Shown here: positions 27,101-35,600 of the stretch, piece by piece
Layout: each line of letters opens with the position of its first letter
How positions within the stretch are numbered: position 1 is the first letter of the stretch
From: SLDF01 sp964537925
GTDB taxonomy: Bacteria > Bacteroidota > Bacteroidia > Chitinophagales > Saprospiraceae
Reading direction: 5' to 3'
Assembly: GCA_964537925.1 (NCBI GenBank)
Contig: CAZICV010000004.1
Location: forward strand, 248,001-312,000
DNA: 64,000 nt
The notes under the pieces: model-generated
Told to the model about the DNA's origin: nothing
The model's input: the letters and a program-made list of their open reading frames with translations, nothing else
The model's database searches: none
Position numbers and translations under genes: made by a program

Positions 27101-27316
27101 GGCCAGCGCGTCCTCGAGCGGCTTGGTGACGCTGGTCTCTACCTCTTCTGCAGAAGCGCCCCGGTATCCTGTGACTACGGAGATCACATTGGCCTCGAAC
27201 CTGGGCAGCAGGTTGTAATTGAGGCTATTGTAACTGATCACCCCGAAAAGGATCAGTGTGAAAAAGACCACAATGATCAGCAGGGGGCGTTTTATGGATA
27301 GTTCTGTGAGGGTCAT
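24155..27316 (-). CDS. RND multidrug-efflux-type permease (AcrB/HAE1 family)
   Basis: 1053 residues, full length for an HAE1-family pump. It starts MTLTELSIKRPLLIIVVFFTLIL. It has YRGASAEEVETSVTKPLE in the first periplasmic loop, GILVDDSIVILENI in transmembrane helix 4 with the two proton-relay aspartates, and the second-half repeat LMGLVAKNGILIVDFANHLKE. Twelve transmembrane helices and two large porter/docking loops can be traced. It uses the proton gradient to export small molecules through the adaptor and TolC encoded just upstream. Substrate unknown. A terminator follows. Confidence 0.94.
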   Translation of the reverse strand: MTLTELSIKRPLLIIVVFFTLILFGVISYNSLNYNLLPRFEANVISVVTGYRGASAEEVETSVTKPLEDALASIEGVKHISASSREGISSIIIELKTGTSTIIAQQDAERRINQTRALLPEDADDPVVNRFNSEELPVLRLSASGSLSETELYDLIKQQIKPILSNVDGVGQVNLIGGNQREIRIALDKDRLSTYNLSPALINQALAAANVSFPAGSVESNMGRYAIRLDAKFRDVQAIRDLVIAQTPSGSRILLGDVSTVTDGPAESKTTNRINGLPGVGIEITKQADANAVKVSEGIKSRLDDLVQQYASKDLRFDIAVDQSVYTLASADAVMHDLMLAVFIVAAVMLLFLHSLRSSFFVLIALPSAMIPTFILMYAFGFSLNLMTLMALSLVVGILVDDSIVILENIFRHMEMGKDKRRASLEGRSEIGFTAVAITLVDVVVFVPMALSTGMIGNILREFSLVVVFSTLMSLLVAFTLTPLLASRFGKLEHLTKDSLRGRFFLGFERQIDRLKEFYGRTLSWALGHKRYILLGIVLLFAGAFALVPSGFIGTAFMSESDRGEINVSLEMSNETPLYMTNQVVLRAEEIVMKHPEVLKVFTSVGTQAGNALVGGNSTANIAEMTIQMVDKGDRRITQNQFGALMRDEISTIPGVKVTIKPVGLVGSGDAPIQIAVRGTDLDSIWEAAKKIRTVVSGTAGTDYVEFSTKTPQNEIDIRLDRDRVLMAGLSVPEIGSALQIAFRGNDQLKYTESGEEYAINVISEKADRQDIASVRNISIRNSRGVDVRLSDVAEISERQGQTVLQRYDRLKSINVTGFASGRPMGTIIAEIQAGVGKLDLPEGVLITYLGQAQQQSDAFGSLGFAMLIGFVLVYLIMVALYESVVYPFVVMFSIPVALIGALLALALTMESLTIFAIVGLIMLMGLVAKNGILIVDFANHLKEQGHGLKESLIEAGKERLRPILMTTIAMICGMLPIALSTGSGAEVKNGMAWVIIGGLTSSLVLTLLLVPTIYYIVDKSKERLDRLFGNRKPQQPAPAALQADQEHEQVDK

Positions 27317-27325
27317 GAGCCGGGA

Positions 27326-28393
27326 TTATTGATTCACAATTTCGATGAGGCTGCCGTCGGCCAGGTTGATCTGTCCGCCTGTAATGACCTGATCTCCTTC
27401 CTGCAGGCCGTCGATCACTTCTACTCCGTTGCCGGTTTCACGGCCCAGCACAAGCCTGCGCATTTCGGCACGGTTGCCGTTGACGAGAAATACAAAGGGA
27501 TTCTTCGTGCCTTCCACCAGTGCAGTCTTGGGCACCTGCAATACCTCGCCGCCGGATCTGAGATCAAATTCGGCGCGGATGAACGTACCCGCTTTCAGCG
27601 GAGTACGGCCGCCGGCCTGCAGTGTGAGCTCTACGGCATAGTTGTGGTTCTGGTCTCCCCGGGGGCTGATATAGCGGATCTTTGAAGAGATCGTTGCATC
27701 CGGGTAGATATCGCACCTGACCGGTACCGACATGCCCGGCCTGAGCCGGTACACTTCCTTTTCGCTCACCATGACCGTCGCTTTCATCCTTGCATTGTCC
27801 ACGATAGTGGCAATCGGCGCACCTGCATTGACAAATTCGCCGGCTACGGCATCTTTCTTCACCACGATCCCGGAGATCGGGGCCATGATCCGGGCATCCT
27901 GGATCTGTTGTTCGATCTGGGCTGCCTGCAGGCGGGCATTGTCAAGGTTGTACCTGGCGTTGATCACTTCGACTTCAGTAGCTGCATTCCCGGCAAACAA
28001 GTCCCTGGCGCGTGCATGATCCTGCTCGTATTTGGTGATCAGCAGGCGTGTCGAAGCCAGGTTCAGTTCACGCAGACTGTTGTCTACCGACCCGATGACC
28101 TGTCCCTTGCTCACCACGGAGCCGAGCTCTACCTGAAGGCTGATCAGCTTGCCCGATGTAGTGGCGCTGACTACCGCTTCTTCCTGCGACTCTACCAGGG
28201 CCGGCAATGTAAACCGGCTTTCGACGGGAGCCATCTTCGCTGCAGCGACAGATACCGGTATGGCGACCATAGAGCGATCCACCACCTTGTTCTGTTCGTC
28301 GATCCTGGACTTGTTGCCGGCGAGCGTAAATCCCATCCAGATAAAAACGGCTATGATGATACCTGCTACGAGGAGATTTTTCAAGATTTTCAT
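27326..28393 (-). CDS. RND efflux periplasmic adaptor (AcrA-like)
   Basis: 355 residues. An N-terminal helix (ILKNLLVAGIIIAVFIWMG) acts as signal or anchor. The lipoyl halves are EEAVVSATTSGKLISLQVELGS and IMAPISGIVVKKDAVAGE, flanking a short alpha-hairpin (~105-165), followed by a beta-barrel (VMVSEKEVYRLRPGMSVPVRCD) and the membrane-proximal end GLQEGDQVITGGQINLADG. It bridges the pump and TolC. It is separated from the pump gene by nine bases and from the TolC gene by 35, within one operon. Confidence 0.93.
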   Translation of the reverse strand: MKILKNLLVAGIIIAVFIWMGFTLAGNKSRIDEQNKVVDRSMVAIPVSVAAAKMAPVESRFTLPALVESQEEAVVSATTSGKLISLQVELGSVVSKGQVIGSVDNSLRELNLASTRLLITKYEQDHARARDLFAGNAATEVEVINARYNLDNARLQAAQIEQQIQDARIMAPISGIVVKKDAVAGEFVNAGAPIATIVDNARMKATVMVSEKEVYRLRPGMSVPVRCDIYPDATISSKIRYISPRGDQNHNYAVELTLQAGGRTPLKAGTFIRAEFDLRSGGEVLQVPKTALVEGTKNPFVFLVNGNRAEMRRLVLGRETGNGVEVIDGLQEGDQVITGGQINLADGSLIEIVNQ

Positions 28394-28428
28394 TGTGCGG
28401 GTTTTATGATTGATTTTGCTTGGGTATG

Positions 28429-29787
28429 TTATAGTTTTTCGGTATATTGAAGGAGTGTGCCTTGTGCTTTCTCCAGGTCGAGACGCGCCGACAGGAAGTT
28501 GAGCAGCGTGGTGATATAATTGCTCTGTGCTTCTTTGTAGGCATACTCTGCATTGAGAAAATCGGCAAGAGCGGCAGTCCCGCTGCGGTACTGGACCGCT
28601 GTGGTCCCGAACACTTCGGAAGCCAACTGGAGATTCTCCCTGGTGGTGTTGAGGCTGGTCAGTGCGCTCAGTAGCTGTGTGTTGGCATTCTGGTGCTGCA
28701 GGCGCATATTGGCTGCAGAGAGCCGCTGGTTTTCGAGGGCGTTGCTCAGGCTGAGTCTGCCCTGCTCGACCTGGCTGGCCGTCCGGAAACCGGAAAAAAT
28801 CGGTACCTGGAGACGAAGCCCGACGGCAGCGTAGTCAAACCACCGGCCAAAGGACCCGAAAAAATCATCTCCGAAAGCCATCGCCCCGTACCGGCCGTAG
28901 AAAGACAAAGTCGGCTGATAGAGCGCCTGCCTGCGCTTCAGATCCAGTTCCTGCAGCGTGATGTTCTTTTCGAGCAGCCTGTAGTCCACCCGGTTGCGCA
29001 GATCAAATCCGGGGCCTGAAGGGAACTCTGCCTGCAGCGAGAGATCAATATCATCAACAATCTGCAACGGGTGTTCCAGCGGCATCCCCATAGCATTTTT
29101 CAGTTGGTCGAGCGATAGTTGCAGGTTGGTCTGCACCAGCGTGCGCTGCGACGTTATATTGTTGAGGCTCACACGCACCCGGTCCAGGTCGATCTTGCGG
29201 ATCACGCCCTTTTCGTGCTGCAGAGAGAGGACTTTGATCAATTCGCGGTACTGATCTGCATTGACCGCAAGCAGCTTTTCCTGCTCGATCAGTGTCAGCA
29301 CACGATAATAGGCCGAAGCTGTGTTGTATACCAGCTCTTCGTCACTCTGTGTCCGGCGTATGGCGGCCATTTCTTCATTGACTTTCATACCTGACAAGGC
29401 GGTAAGCGCTGCCCTGTCGTAGATCACCTGGTCCAGTTGTACGGATGCGTTGGTATTGTACTGGTTGCCAAACTGGATGGTCGTCTCTTCAGGGCCGAAG
29501 GTACCGGCCGGTATCACGGTGACCTGGCGCTTCAGGTTGTCGTCGAGTGTCACTGTGCCATTTATCTTGGGCAGATAGTAAGCCAGGCTCTCGCGGTTTT
29601 GCTGGCGGACGATCCGGGCTTCGTTGGCATAGATCGTACTGTTGGGGTGATTCTTCAGGCTGTAGGCAATACACTGCTGCAGGGTGAACGTGCTGTCCGG
29701 CCCCTGCGCCTGTAGCGCCGGTACCGGGAGCCAGTACAGCAGCAAGACCAGTACCGGCCAGGACATTCGAATGGTTCTCAGGGTCAT
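28429..29787 (-). CDS. TolC-family outer-membrane efflux channel
   Basis: 452 residues with a signal peptide (SWPVLVLLLYWLPVPALQAQG). Two OEP repeats follow: the first opens FTLQQCIAYSLKNHPNSTIYANE, the second LDLKRRQALYQPTLSFYGRYG. Each has long helices, and the C-terminus carries the equatorial helix AALADFLNAEYAYKEAQSNY. It forms the trimeric exit duct for the RND pump of the same operon. It lies 33 bases after the regulator stop. Confidence 0.93.
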   Translation of the reverse strand: MTLRTIRMSWPVLVLLLYWLPVPALQAQGPDSTFTLQQCIAYSLKNHPNSTIYANEARIVRQQNRESLAYYLPKINGTVTLDDNLKRQVTVIPAGTFGPEETTIQFGNQYNTNASVQLDQVIYDRAALTALSGMKVNEEMAAIRRTQSDEELVYNTASAYYRVLTLIEQEKLLAVNADQYRELIKVLSLQHEKGVIRKIDLDRVRVSLNNITSQRTLVQTNLQLSLDQLKNAMGMPLEHPLQIVDDIDLSLQAEFPSGPGFDLRNRVDYRLLEKNITLQELDLKRRQALYQPTLSFYGRYGAMAFGDDFFGSFGRWFDYAAVGLRLQVPIFSGFRTASQVEQGRLSLSNALENQRLSAANMRLQHQNANTQLLSALTSLNTTRENLQLASEVFGTTAVQYRSGTAALADFLNAEYAYKEAQSNYITTLLNFLSARLDLEKAQGTLLQYTEKL

Positions 29788-29820
29788 TTCAAGATTTATT
29801 TGGGTCTGTGTGTGTGTATG

Positions 29821-30339
29821 TCATTGTGCCGGATCAGAGGTATCGGACAGATCGCAGGAACCATCGTTCCGGGCTCTTGCTGCCTTCCATTTCCTGAATA
29901 ACCCGGGCATTTCTACCTGCAGAAACTCCAGGTATTCGATCATGTCGGCGAGGCTGCGGTTGAATTCAGGCGTCGACTCTGTCCGAAGGTTCAGTACTTC
30001 CTTCATCAGTTCCTTGATCGAAAGCATCTGTTTGAACTTCTCCTCCATATTGGATTGCCAGCGCTGGATACTGGACCTGAAATACCGCTTGCGGTCGCCG
30101 GGGCGGGTGATATAGTCCACCTGGTTGCGTACCATCAGCATATTCAGCGCATTGCTAACGGCGCTTTTGCTGACCTGCAGCGTATCTCTTACCTGGTCAA
30201 ACGTCAGTTCCGGCTGATCGCTGACGAGCAGCAAGGCCATGATCCGGCCCTCCATAGGCTGCATACCGCTGTGCTCTGTGAATACGCCAAGACGCTCTAT
30301 CATGTGACGTTGCTGGTCTGTCAGTTTCAATGTTTCCAT
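29821..30339 (-). CDS. GbsR/MarR-family transcriptional regulator of the efflux operon
   Basis: 172 residues. The winged helix-turn-helix is at residues ~25-90: MEGRIMALLLVSDQPELTFDQV, LQVSKSAVSNALNMLM (recognition helix) and ITRPGDRKRYFR (wing). A C-terminal helical segment probably dimerises. GbsR-type proteins are usually ligand-relieved repressors. It is the first gene of the regulator-TolC-adaptor-pump operon. A dyad lies about 50 bases upstream of its start, next to a -7-like element, which fits autorepression. Confidence 0.88.
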   Translation of the reverse strand: METLKLTDQQRHMIERLGVFTEHSGMQPMEGRIMALLLVSDQPELTFDQVRDTLQVSKSAVSNALNMLMVRNQVDYITRPGDRKRYFRSSIQRWQSNMEEKFKQMLSIKELMKEVLNLRTESTPEFNRSLADMIEYLEFLQVEMPGLFRKWKAARARNDGSCDLSDTSDPAQ

Positions 30340-30387
30340 AGCCCTCGATGATTGAATACGATCGCTAAACGACGCAATTGCATTAAT

Positions 30388-30416
30388 GGTTCTTTTAGTT
30401 CTGTAAAAAAAGAACC
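30388..30416. promoter_or_regulatory. Probable operator of the efflux operon
   Basis: Dyad GGTTCTTTT (30388-30396) and AAAAGAACC (30408-30416), perfect over nine base pairs. It lies directly downstream of the -7-like element on the minus strand, so a bound repressor would cover the likely transcription start. Confidence 0.6.
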
Positions 30417-30423
30417 AAAATTA
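30416..30423 (-). promoter_or_regulatory. -7 element of the efflux operon
   Basis: Reads TAATTTTG on the minus strand, a full match to TAnnTTTG. It touches the dyad at 30388-30416. A TTTG at 30438-30435 is too close to be the canonical -33 box. Confidence 0.5.
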
Positions 30424-30558
30424 TCTCCAGGTGGCAAAACGGTTTACCCGGGATGACCGACGGCGTCAATTGTGACCGCGTGAAGAGGGGTGCGCCGCCC
30501 GGAATATTGCTATTTTTACCTGTGAGACAGCACGTATCTATTCCTGCGCCGTACCGCT

Positions 30559-31365
30559 ATGCGCTACTATACGCTTCCTCCACCGCCGCCACTGGCACAT
30601 TATGTGCGTTTCTTCTGGGTATTTGAGTGTGACTCGCTCCCGGAAGAGCAGTATATATATCGTTCGATGGCGGACGGCTGCGCTGAACTGATCTTTCACT
30701 ACAAGGGTGTATTCGATGAGCTGGAAGGATCGGCCGCAGTATCGTCGGCCAGGGCACACCTGCATGCACAGACGAGGCGGCACAGGCGTTTCGTGACGAA
30801 TCAACCGTTCGGCATCTTCGGCGTATACCTCTATCCTTATGCACTGCCCTATCTGCTGGACCTGCCTGCGGGTGTACTCAGTGATTATATGCCGGGGCTG
30901 GACGATCTGCTGGGACCCGAAGGCCCCCTGCTGGAGGAACAGGTGCTGTCTGCTACGGACCACACTCAACGGGTGGCTTGTGTATCCGCATTTCTGCTGA
31001 AGCGCCTCGCTGCGAAAAGGCAGTCCCCGGACCCGGTGGCCGGTCTGATCCGCGGACTGATCTGCAACGAACGGACTGTCCCTGTCACCGAGCTGGCCAG
31101 GGAATGTTTCCTGTCGGTGCGGCAGTTTGAGCGCAACTTCAAAACATATGCGGGCTTCAGCCCAAAACTGTACGCCCGTATCCTGCGCTTCCAACAGGTG
31201 CTACGCCGCTACGGCCATGAACAGGAATCCCTTACAGCCCTCTCCCACCAGTACGGCTACTATGATCAGTCACATTTTATCCGTGATTTCCAGGAATTCT
31301 CTGGATATAACCCGCGCACCTATTTCAGGGGAGCAGCGGAGGGTACGGAATACCGCGACGCCTGA
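30559..31365 (+). CDS. AraC-family transcriptional regulator
   Basis: 268 residues. The N-terminal ~150 residues are the DUF6597-type ligand domain (YYTLPPPPPLAHYVRFFWVFE ... GVYLYPYALPYLLDLPAGVLSD). The C-terminal HTH_18 domain carries two helix-turn-helix motifs (VTELARECFLSVRQFERNFKTYAG and LTALSHQYGYYDQSHFIRDFQEFSGYNP). It is divergent from the efflux operon and followed after 86 bases by a VOC gene. The AraC plus VOC neighbourhood suggests an inducible detoxification response, but the target is not evident. Confidence 0.88.
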   Translation: MRYYTLPPPPPLAHYVRFFWVFECDSLPEEQYIYRSMADGCAELIFHYKGVFDELEGSAAVSSARAHLHAQTRRHRRFVTNQPFGIFGVYLYPYALPYLLDLPAGVLSDYMPGLDDLLGPEGPLLEEQVLSATDHTQRVACVSAFLLKRLAAKRQSPDPVAGLIRGLICNERTVPVTELARECFLSVRQFERNFKTYAGFSPKLYARILRFQQVLRRYGHEQESLTALSHQYGYYDQSHFIRDFQEFSGYNPRTYFRGAAEGTEYRDA

Positions 31366-31409
31366 GGCCGAATGTCGTATTTTTCCAATTATGCGGAATG
31401 CGGGCCCGC

Positions 31410-31417
31410 TAGCTTTG
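31410..31417 (+). promoter_or_regulatory. -7 element before the second VOC gene
   Basis: TAGCTTTG matches TAnnTTTG and would give a leader of about 28 bases. No -33 TTG is seen at the usual spacing. Confidence 0.35.
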
Positions 31418-31451
31418 CACTATCATCATCACCAAAATACAACCACACACT

Positions 31452-31838
31452 ATGACAACCGCTAAACAGATCCCGCCACAGTACCAGGCGGTCATGCCCT
31501 ACCTGATCGTACCCGATGCAGCGGGCTTCACCCAGTTTGTACAGAAAGTGTTCGGAGGGGAGATACTGACTACCTCTATGAGAGAAGGCACACAGCTCGT
31601 CATGCATTCTGAGGTCCGCATCAGCGGGTGTACGATCATGTTCTGCGACAGCACGGAACAATGGGCGGCCAAAGGGGCCGGGCTCTTCATCTATGTCGAC
31701 GATGCGGATACAACCTATCACGAGGCCATCGAGGCCGGAGCGGTGTCCGTGATGCCGCCTGTAGACCAGAGCTACGGTCGTAGCTGTGGCGTGGAAGACA
31801 GGCATGGCAATACCTGGTGGATCACCAGCGTAAGGTAA
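31452..31838 (+). CDS. VOC-family protein (PhnB/glyoxalase-like)
   Basis: 128 residues: VMPYLIVPDAAGFTQFVQKVFGGE, MHSEVRISGCTIMFCD, GLFIYVDDADTTYHEAIEAGA and YGRSCGVEDRHGNTWWIT. The layout and the D-x-x-G-N-x-W end fit the PhnB-like branch of the VOC superfamily. Function cannot be fixed beyond the fold. It follows the AraC-type regulator but seems to have its own -7 element. Confidence 0.83.
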   Translation: MTTAKQIPPQYQAVMPYLIVPDAAGFTQFVQKVFGGEILTTSMREGTQLVMHSEVRISGCTIMFCDSTEQWAAKGAGLFIYVDDADTTYHEAIEAGAVSVMPPVDQSYGRSCGVEDRHGNTWWITSVR

Positions 31839-31857
31839 CGCTACTACAAGCGCCCGC

Positions 31858-31895
31858 CCGCATAGCGGCAGCCTGTACGGGCTATCGCTATGCGG
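31858..31895. other. 10-bp inverted repeat after the VOC gene
   Basis: CCGCATAGCG (31858-31867) and CGCTATGCGG (31886-31895) are a perfect dyad, with a smaller AGCC/GGCT stem inside the loop. It begins 20 bases after the stop. No U-run is present, so it is either a weak terminator or an unrelated dyad. Confidence 0.4.
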
Positions 31896-31987
31896 TACTA
31901 TTACAGCAATACAGTGTACAGTGCTACCCTTTGTCTTAATCTGGAACCGAAGCCGTAACTTGCGGCTTTCTTTAACTATACACCGTT

Positions 31988-32971
31988 TTGAACGCCGAAA
32001 GCCATATCCTAGTCACGGGCGCCTCAGGATTCCTGGGCAACTACTTGCTGCAGGCGCTGTCTGACCGGGGCTACCGGCATATCCGCGCCGTTTACAGGGG
32101 GACGGGGCCTGGCCCAGGGCCTGGCGGGATCGATTGGCGCCAGGGCGACCTGATGGATCCTCACTTCGCCGAAGCTTGTCTTGAAGGCATCGACTATGTA
32201 TTCCACGCAGCGGGGATGGTTTCCTACCACAAACGCGATCGCCAGCTCCTGCAGCGGATTAACGTAGAACTGACCGGCCAACTGGTCAATCTCTGCCTTG
32301 ACATGGATATCTGCGGACTGGTTTTTTTCAGTTCGACAGCCGCCCTGGGCCGCAAGAAGGACGGCACGCCTGCAGATGAGTCTGCTACCTGGCAGCGACA
32401 GGACGACACCAGCGACTATGGTCGGAGCAAGTTTCTCGCAGAACTGGAAGTATGGCGTGGCGCAGCCGAAGGGTTGCCAGTACTGGTACTCGCACCATCT
32501 GTGCTGATCGGTCATGCGAGGCAGGGACACGGATTCCGCAAGGTGGTCGAGCTCATAGACCAGGGGACCGGCTATTACCCGACCGGAAGGGGTGGCTTCG
32601 TGGCCGCCAAAGACGCCGCCGCTTTTGCAGTAGAAGCCGCCGAAGCCGGGCTATGGCAGGAGAAGTACATCCTCTCGGCTGAAAACAAGACTTACCAGGA
32701 TATCTATACACATATAGCCCAAGAGCTCGGCAAACCCGCACCTCGAAAACCATTGCGCCCCGGACATATACGTATCGCCCGCTGGAAGTACAGGTTGCAT
32801 GCACTGCTGGGTTTCAGGCTGCCCTCTTTCTCACCCCAACTGGCTGCTTTGTCAAGTGCATCATATGTCTACGATACACAGAAGTCTGCCGGCTCAGGAT
32901 TGATCCGCTACCAGGCGGTAGATGAGGCCATAAGGGACGCTGTCAAAAGCTACACAGGCCGGTCGGCCTGA
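31988..32971 (+). CDS. NAD(P)-dependent epimerase/dehydratase family protein (extended SDR)
   Basis: 327 residues from a TTG start; no ATG precedes the Rossmann motif ILVTGASGFLGNYLL, so the TTG is needed. The fold continues with GDLMDPHFAEACLEGIDYVFHAAG, FFSSTAALG (active-site Ser/Thr region) and the catalytic pair YGRSK. The C-terminal substrate region has PTGRGGFVAAKDAAAFAVEAA. Extended SDRs of this type reduce or epimerise sugar nucleotides, flavonoid-like ketones or aldehydes, and the sequence does not pick one. Convergent with ppc, 13 bases apart. Confidence 0.8.
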   Translation: MNAESHILVTGASGFLGNYLLQALSDRGYRHIRAVYRGTGPGPGPGGIDWRQGDLMDPHFAEACLEGIDYVFHAAGMVSYHKRDRQLLQRINVELTGQLVNLCLDMDICGLVFFSSTAALGRKKDGTPADESATWQRQDDTSDYGRSKFLAELEVWRGAAEGLPVLVLAPSVLIGHARQGHGFRKVVELIDQGTGYYPTGRGGFVAAKDAAAFAVEAAEAGLWQEKYILSAENKTYQDIYTHIAQELGKPAPRKPLRPGHIRIARWKYRLHALLGFRLPSFSPQLAALSSASYVYDTQKSAGSGLIRYQAVDEAIRDAVKSYTGRSA

Positions 32972-32984
32972 CGAAACAAGCAGA

Positions 32985-35537
32985 TCAGGCGGCGTTACGC
33001 GCCGCATTGATGATACCGAACATACAGCGCATAACCAGCTTTTCCAGCAGTTCGACTGGGAGGTCTGTGCCTTGCCTGAGGGACTGCAGCGCAAACTGCT
33101 GTATGGTGATCAACGGCAATACAATGTGCTCACGGATACGGATAGACTCCCTGGACAAGGCATTGTCCTCAAGCAACTCACGTTGTCCGCTGATCTCCAG
33201 CAACCTGGACGCCGACAATTGGTACTCGGTCTCCAACCGCTTCCAGAAAGCGCCGAACTCCGGGTCATCTGCCAGGTAAGACGTCGCTTTGAAGCCGGAC
33301 TTCGCCAGTGATTGCATACTATTGCCAATGAGCGCCTTGAAAAAGAGCGAATCCCTGTACAGGTCTTTCACTTCTTCCAGGCGGCCCGCCCGTGCCAGCT
33401 TGTCTATCGCCGCTCCCAACCCGAAATAGCCGGGTACATTCTGCTTCATCTGCGCCCACGATCCTACAAAAGGAATGGCACGCAGGTCCTCAAAACTCAG
33501 CGAGGAATCGCTGTTGCGCTTCACCGGGCGGGAACCGATATTGGTGTCCCCGAAAAAGCGGAGCGGGGTGGCATGCTCCAGGTATGGCACAAAGGCCGGA
33601 TCCGACTTGAGCTGCGTATAAGCCTGCAGACTGAGATCCGCGAGCTCCTCCAGCAAGCTTTTTTCCGGGGGCGTGAGCGAACGGAACCGGTTGGGAAACA
33701 GGTCGTTTTCCAGTGCCGCAGAGACCAGTTGCTCGAGGTTGTAAATACAGGATACCGGCTTGCCGAAGTTGGAAGAGATGGTCTGCCCCTGTACGGTCAG
33801 TTGTATCTCCTCGGTCTCTATACCGTTGCCAAGCGATGCATAAAAATCATGCGTATTGCCGCCCCCGCGGGCAGGAGGTCCACCCCGACCGTCGAAAAAC
33901 AACACCGTGATCCCGTATTTACGCGATATCTCGGTAAGGGCCTCCTTGGCCTTATAAATGGAAAAATTGGCCTGGAGGTATCCGCCGTCCTTGGTCCCGT
34001 CCGAAAATCCGAGCATGATGGTCTGTCTCCTGTCGCGACGCTCCAAGTGCTCGCTATACGCGGGCAGTCGATACAGGCGCTCCATCACCTGGGGGGCGGC
34101 CGCAAGGTCTTCGATCGACTCGAACAGGGGGATGATATCCAGCGGCGGATGTCCGTCTTCGGCAGCTACAAGCCGACTGGCCAGTGCAAATACCGTAAGC
34201 ACGTCCCCGGCGCAACCCGCATTGCTGATCACATAGCGGTGACAGGCGATCTCCCCGCTCTCAGCCTGTATCCTGCGGATACACCTGAACGTCTCGATCA
34301 TCTCCGCTTCGAACGATCCTTCCAGGTCTGCTTCCCGGTCCAGCAGGTTTGCCTGGAGCAGCTCCTGCATCTGGACCAGCTCTTCTTCCGGGTCCTCACT
34401 CCATACAAAATCTTCACGGCCTGTCAGGCGGCGAAGCAAGGCCAGGTGCTTGCGGCTGTCCTGGCGGATATCCAGGCTGCTGAGGTGAAACCCGAAGATC
34501 CGTACCTTGATCAGGAAGCCATCCAGCAGATCCAGGAAGAGCCCGTCGTGGCGCTCCTGCAATTCACGTCTCGCTGCCAGCAAATCGGCCTCCAGGTCTC
34601 CGGCATGGATATAGCCCTCCGACGGATCACCGTAAGCGTTCTGGTAGATACGCTGCTCGATCGCCTGTATCAACGGCTCCACTCCCTTGAAGGTGAGCCG
34701 CCTGCGCAGGATACGGATATCCCGGTAATAACACCTGAAGACGGTCTCTCTCAGCCGGGCGGCTACCTTGAGCGTAATATCATGGGTGACAAAAGGATTG
34801 CCGTCGCGGTCCCCACCCGGCCAGAAACCTATCGTAATGAGTTCGTCATTTGTCCATTCCGGTACAGGGATCTTCAGGAAACCGAGTATCCGCTGGAAGA
34901 CTTCCGGCACAACCTTGTAAAAGACATTTTCAAGGAACCAGCATAGACTCAGGGCCTCGTCATAGGGACTCGGCTTCTCGCGGTTGATAAATGCGGTCTT
35001 GCCCAACTGCTGGAGCAACAGGTCGATATGCCCGAGATTGCCAGCGCGGATGGCTGCCTCCAGGTCAGTAATGATCGCCAGCACCTGGCCGGGATAAAAC
35101 TGTGTGGGGTGTGCAGTGAGCACGACCCGCAGGCGGAATGTCTCGAGCCGGCGCCTGAGGAGCCCGGTCTTGCCGTCCGCCACGCAACGGTCAAACACGG
35201 AGTGAAGCGACCCTTTGCCCTGCAGATCATTGATCTGTTCATAAGCCGCATCCTCCACCGAGTCGAAAAGCACAACCTGCCGCTCTACATACTTGATAAA
35301 GTCGAATAACAGATCCAGCGGAGCCGCTCCATCCTGCCCGGAAAGAAAATCCTGTATAAAATGCCCGACTATCTCCATAGGCGTCTGCCCTGCGGCATAG
35401 CCCTGCCTGCAATACTGCCCGAACAAGGGCAACAGGGTCCCTGTATGATACACATGATCGAACGGGAGATTGAGAAACAGGCTGTTGTATACGGTGTAGG
35501 GGGTGTCTACCGCTTCACGAAATGTTAAAGAACTCAT
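32985..35537 (-). CDS. ppc: Phosphoenolpyruvate carboxylase
   Basis: 850 residues. All catalytic signatures are present: RVVLTAHPTQ (HPT catalytic His), FWPGGDRDGNPFVT, MLGFSDGTKDGGYLQANFSIYKA (Lys of the KDGG segment) and LFFDGRGGPPARGGG. It carboxylates PEP to oxaloacetate as an anaplerotic step in the cytoplasm. The protein is slightly short compared with enterobacterial PPC, and the C-terminus ends RNAA rather than the usual RNTG, whose final Gly is normally invariant. It is a single gene, divergent from the small lipoprotein gene. Confidence 0.94.
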   Translation of the reverse strand: MSSLTFREAVDTPYTVYNSLFLNLPFDHVYHTGTLLPLFGQYCRQGYAAGQTPMEIVGHFIQDFLSGQDGAAPLDLLFDFIKYVERQVVLFDSVEDAAYEQINDLQGKGSLHSVFDRCVADGKTGLLRRRLETFRLRVVLTAHPTQFYPGQVLAIITDLEAAIRAGNLGHIDLLLQQLGKTAFINREKPSPYDEALSLCWFLENVFYKVVPEVFQRILGFLKIPVPEWTNDELITIGFWPGGDRDGNPFVTHDITLKVAARLRETVFRCYYRDIRILRRRLTFKGVEPLIQAIEQRIYQNAYGDPSEGYIHAGDLEADLLAARRELQERHDGLFLDLLDGFLIKVRIFGFHLSSLDIRQDSRKHLALLRRLTGREDFVWSEDPEEELVQMQELLQANLLDREADLEGSFEAEMIETFRCIRRIQAESGEIACHRYVISNAGCAGDVLTVFALASRLVAAEDGHPPLDIIPLFESIEDLAAAPQVMERLYRLPAYSEHLERRDRRQTIMLGFSDGTKDGGYLQANFSIYKAKEALTEISRKYGITVLFFDGRGGPPARGGGNTHDFYASLGNGIETEEIQLTVQGQTISSNFGKPVSCIYNLEQLVSAALENDLFPNRFRSLTPPEKSLLEELADLSLQAYTQLKSDPAFVPYLEHATPLRFFGDTNIGSRPVKRNSDSSLSFEDLRAIPFVGSWAQMKQNVPGYFGLGAAIDKLARAGRLEEVKDLYRDSLFFKALIGNSMQSLAKSGFKATSYLADDPEFGAFWKRLETEYQLSASRLLEISGQRELLEDNALSRESIRIREHIVLPLITIQQFALQSLRQGTDLPVELLEKLVMRCMFGIINAARNAA

Positions 35538-35600
35538 AATATGTTTTTAGACCAAACAGCCCTTGCAATATGTGCGTCTTCACTGTAAAAAGCAATAATT

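Noticed and set aside
33312..34946. Open frame of over 500 codons on the plus strand
   Set aside because: It lies wholly antisense to ppc, has no signal or family motif, and its composition mirrors the reverse of a GC-rich coding region.
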